Part shown: piece by piece, positions 15,482 through 15,896 of the stretch
Layout: the number at the start of each line of letters is the position of its first letter
Position numbering within the stretch: the stretch's first letter is position 1
NCBI GenBank assembly: GCA_934153655.1
Contig: CAKPFH010000033.1
Coordinates: forward strand, 1 to 15,896
Direction of reading: 5' to 3'
Source: an uncultured Bacilli bacterium
Lineage (GTDB): Bacteria; Bacillota_I; Bacilli_A; RF39; UBA660
Length of the DNA stretch: 15,896 nucleotides
Made by a program: the position numbers and the translations under genes
The notes under the pieces: model-generated
What the model saw: the letters and a program-made list of their open reading frames with translations, nothing else
Told to the model about the DNA's origin: nothing
Databases searched by the model: none

Positions 15482-15717
15482 CAAGTCCCCTATCAATTTT
15501 TAATTATTGAGAGGGGAAGCAAGTTAAAAAAAAACAAGGTGCTCTAAAACAAATCGAGAATATAAAAGATGGAGATTTGATTTATACATCTGGATTTAAA
15601 TGAAAATTAGCTAGAACTAATCGAGAAGCAAATAGATGAGTATTTATTAAGCTTAATGAAACGTATTGAATATTAATTAATAATATAATAATAAATATAA
15701 AACAAATTTCAAATTAA
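15472..15717 (+). pseudogene. Reading frame broken only by TGA codons, gene remnant or recoded fragment
   Basis: In this frame there are 81 codons without TAA or TAG despite the high A/T content, but four TGA (15508, 15601, 15637, 15667). Reading TGA as Trp gives a protein-like sequence with stretches such as GDLIYTSGFKWKLARTNRE and RWVFIKLNETYWILIN. No start codon with a ribosome binding site is seen at the left end. It could be a decayed fragment in which TGG became TGA, or a piece of an element using TGA for Trp. I do not recognise the family, and chance cannot be excluded. Confidence 0.35.
15486..15517. repeat. Stable imperfect hairpin with CCCC/GGGG base
   Basis: Bases 15486-15497 pair with 15506-15517 at 11 of 12 positions around an 8-base loop. 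Four G-C pairs in a row are rare in this A/T-rich DNA. There is no T tract on either side, so it is not an ordinary terminator. Role unknown; a mobile-element end or an RNA structure are possible. Confidence 0.5.
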
Positions 15718-15896
15718 AACTGATTAATTAATTATAAATAATATAGTTGTAAATTGTAATTTATAATTAGAGAAATAAATTATAAATCTAACTTTATAAA
15801 TAATAATTAAATAATATTAAATAGCATATAAAATAATAATATTTAAAGGTTTTTCTATTGTTATTTTATATAATATCTAACTTTATATAATATATA
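15718..15896. other. Almost pure A/T tail without genes
   Basis: I see no gene in this stretch on either strand. It contains a 10-bp inverted repeat (15759-15768 with 15778-15787) and a 13-bp direct repeat ATCTAACTTTATA (15786-15798 and 15875-15887). The composition is far more A/T-rich than the rest of the window, and it ends in a run of TA steps. It may be an intergenic or contig-edge region. Confidence 0.6.

Noticed and set aside
1..15896. Whole-genome use of genetic code 4 (TGA = Trp)
   Set aside because: The annotated genes use TGG for every Trp and have no internal TGA, unlike Mycoplasma-type genomes where TGA dominates.
1..15896. CRISPR array, tRNA or rRNA genes
   Set aside because: No regularly spaced repeats and no cloverleaf or rRNA-like sequence were recognised on either strand.

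Overview
The window is a compact, very AT-rich chromosomal segment (roughly 25% GC by eye). It looks like a low-GC member of the Bacilli/Mollicutes-related Firmicutes, probably an uncultured gut lineage of the RF39 type. The lineage is inferred from the genes: a T-box leader, Bacilli-like alaS, holA, rarA and xerD, GGAGG or GGTGA ribosome binding sites, and a secreted DUF6273-like surface protein. Trp is encoded by TGG throughout, and all fourteen annotated genes that stop in the window end in TAA or TAG, none in TGA.

Layout. (1) 1-1848 is the 3' part of a large secreted or surface protein. Its C-terminal ~100 bp have a different codon style, with runs of NNY codons and many Tyr, as in a variable repeat of a diversity-generating retroelement (DGR). 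No reverse transcriptase or template repeat lies in the window. (2) 1921-6273 is an alanine T-box leader followed by a P-loop nucleotide kinase-like gene, alaS and holA, closed by an intrinsic terminator. (3) 6290-7410 holds upp and mscL with a terminator shared by both strands. (4) 7409-7608 is a divergent regulatory region with a 28-residue membrane peptide on the minus strand, two promoters, a 13-bp perfect palindrome and an 11-bp-phased direct repeat. (5) 7609-11378 holds a polysaccharide flippase-like gene and a P-type cation ATPase. (6) rarA (minus) converges on them through a bidirectional terminator. (7) 12671-14822 holds xerD, apparently leaderless, and deoB. (8) 14844-15435 is a Dps-like gene that has lost most ferroxidase ligands, converging on a Cys-rich DUF1540 gene. 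(9) 15472-15896 holds a frame interrupted only by TGA, a strong hairpin and an almost pure A/T tail that may be a contig edge.

Together these are mostly housekeeping functions: alanine charging, replication clamp loading, fork rescue, chromosome dimer resolution, pyrimidine and deoxyribonucleoside salvage (upp, deoB), osmotic protection and ion transport. The unusual parts are the hypervariable-looking surface protein at the left, the T-box with a likely translational read-out, the small regulated membrane peptide, the degenerate Dps and the TGA-containing remnant at the right end.
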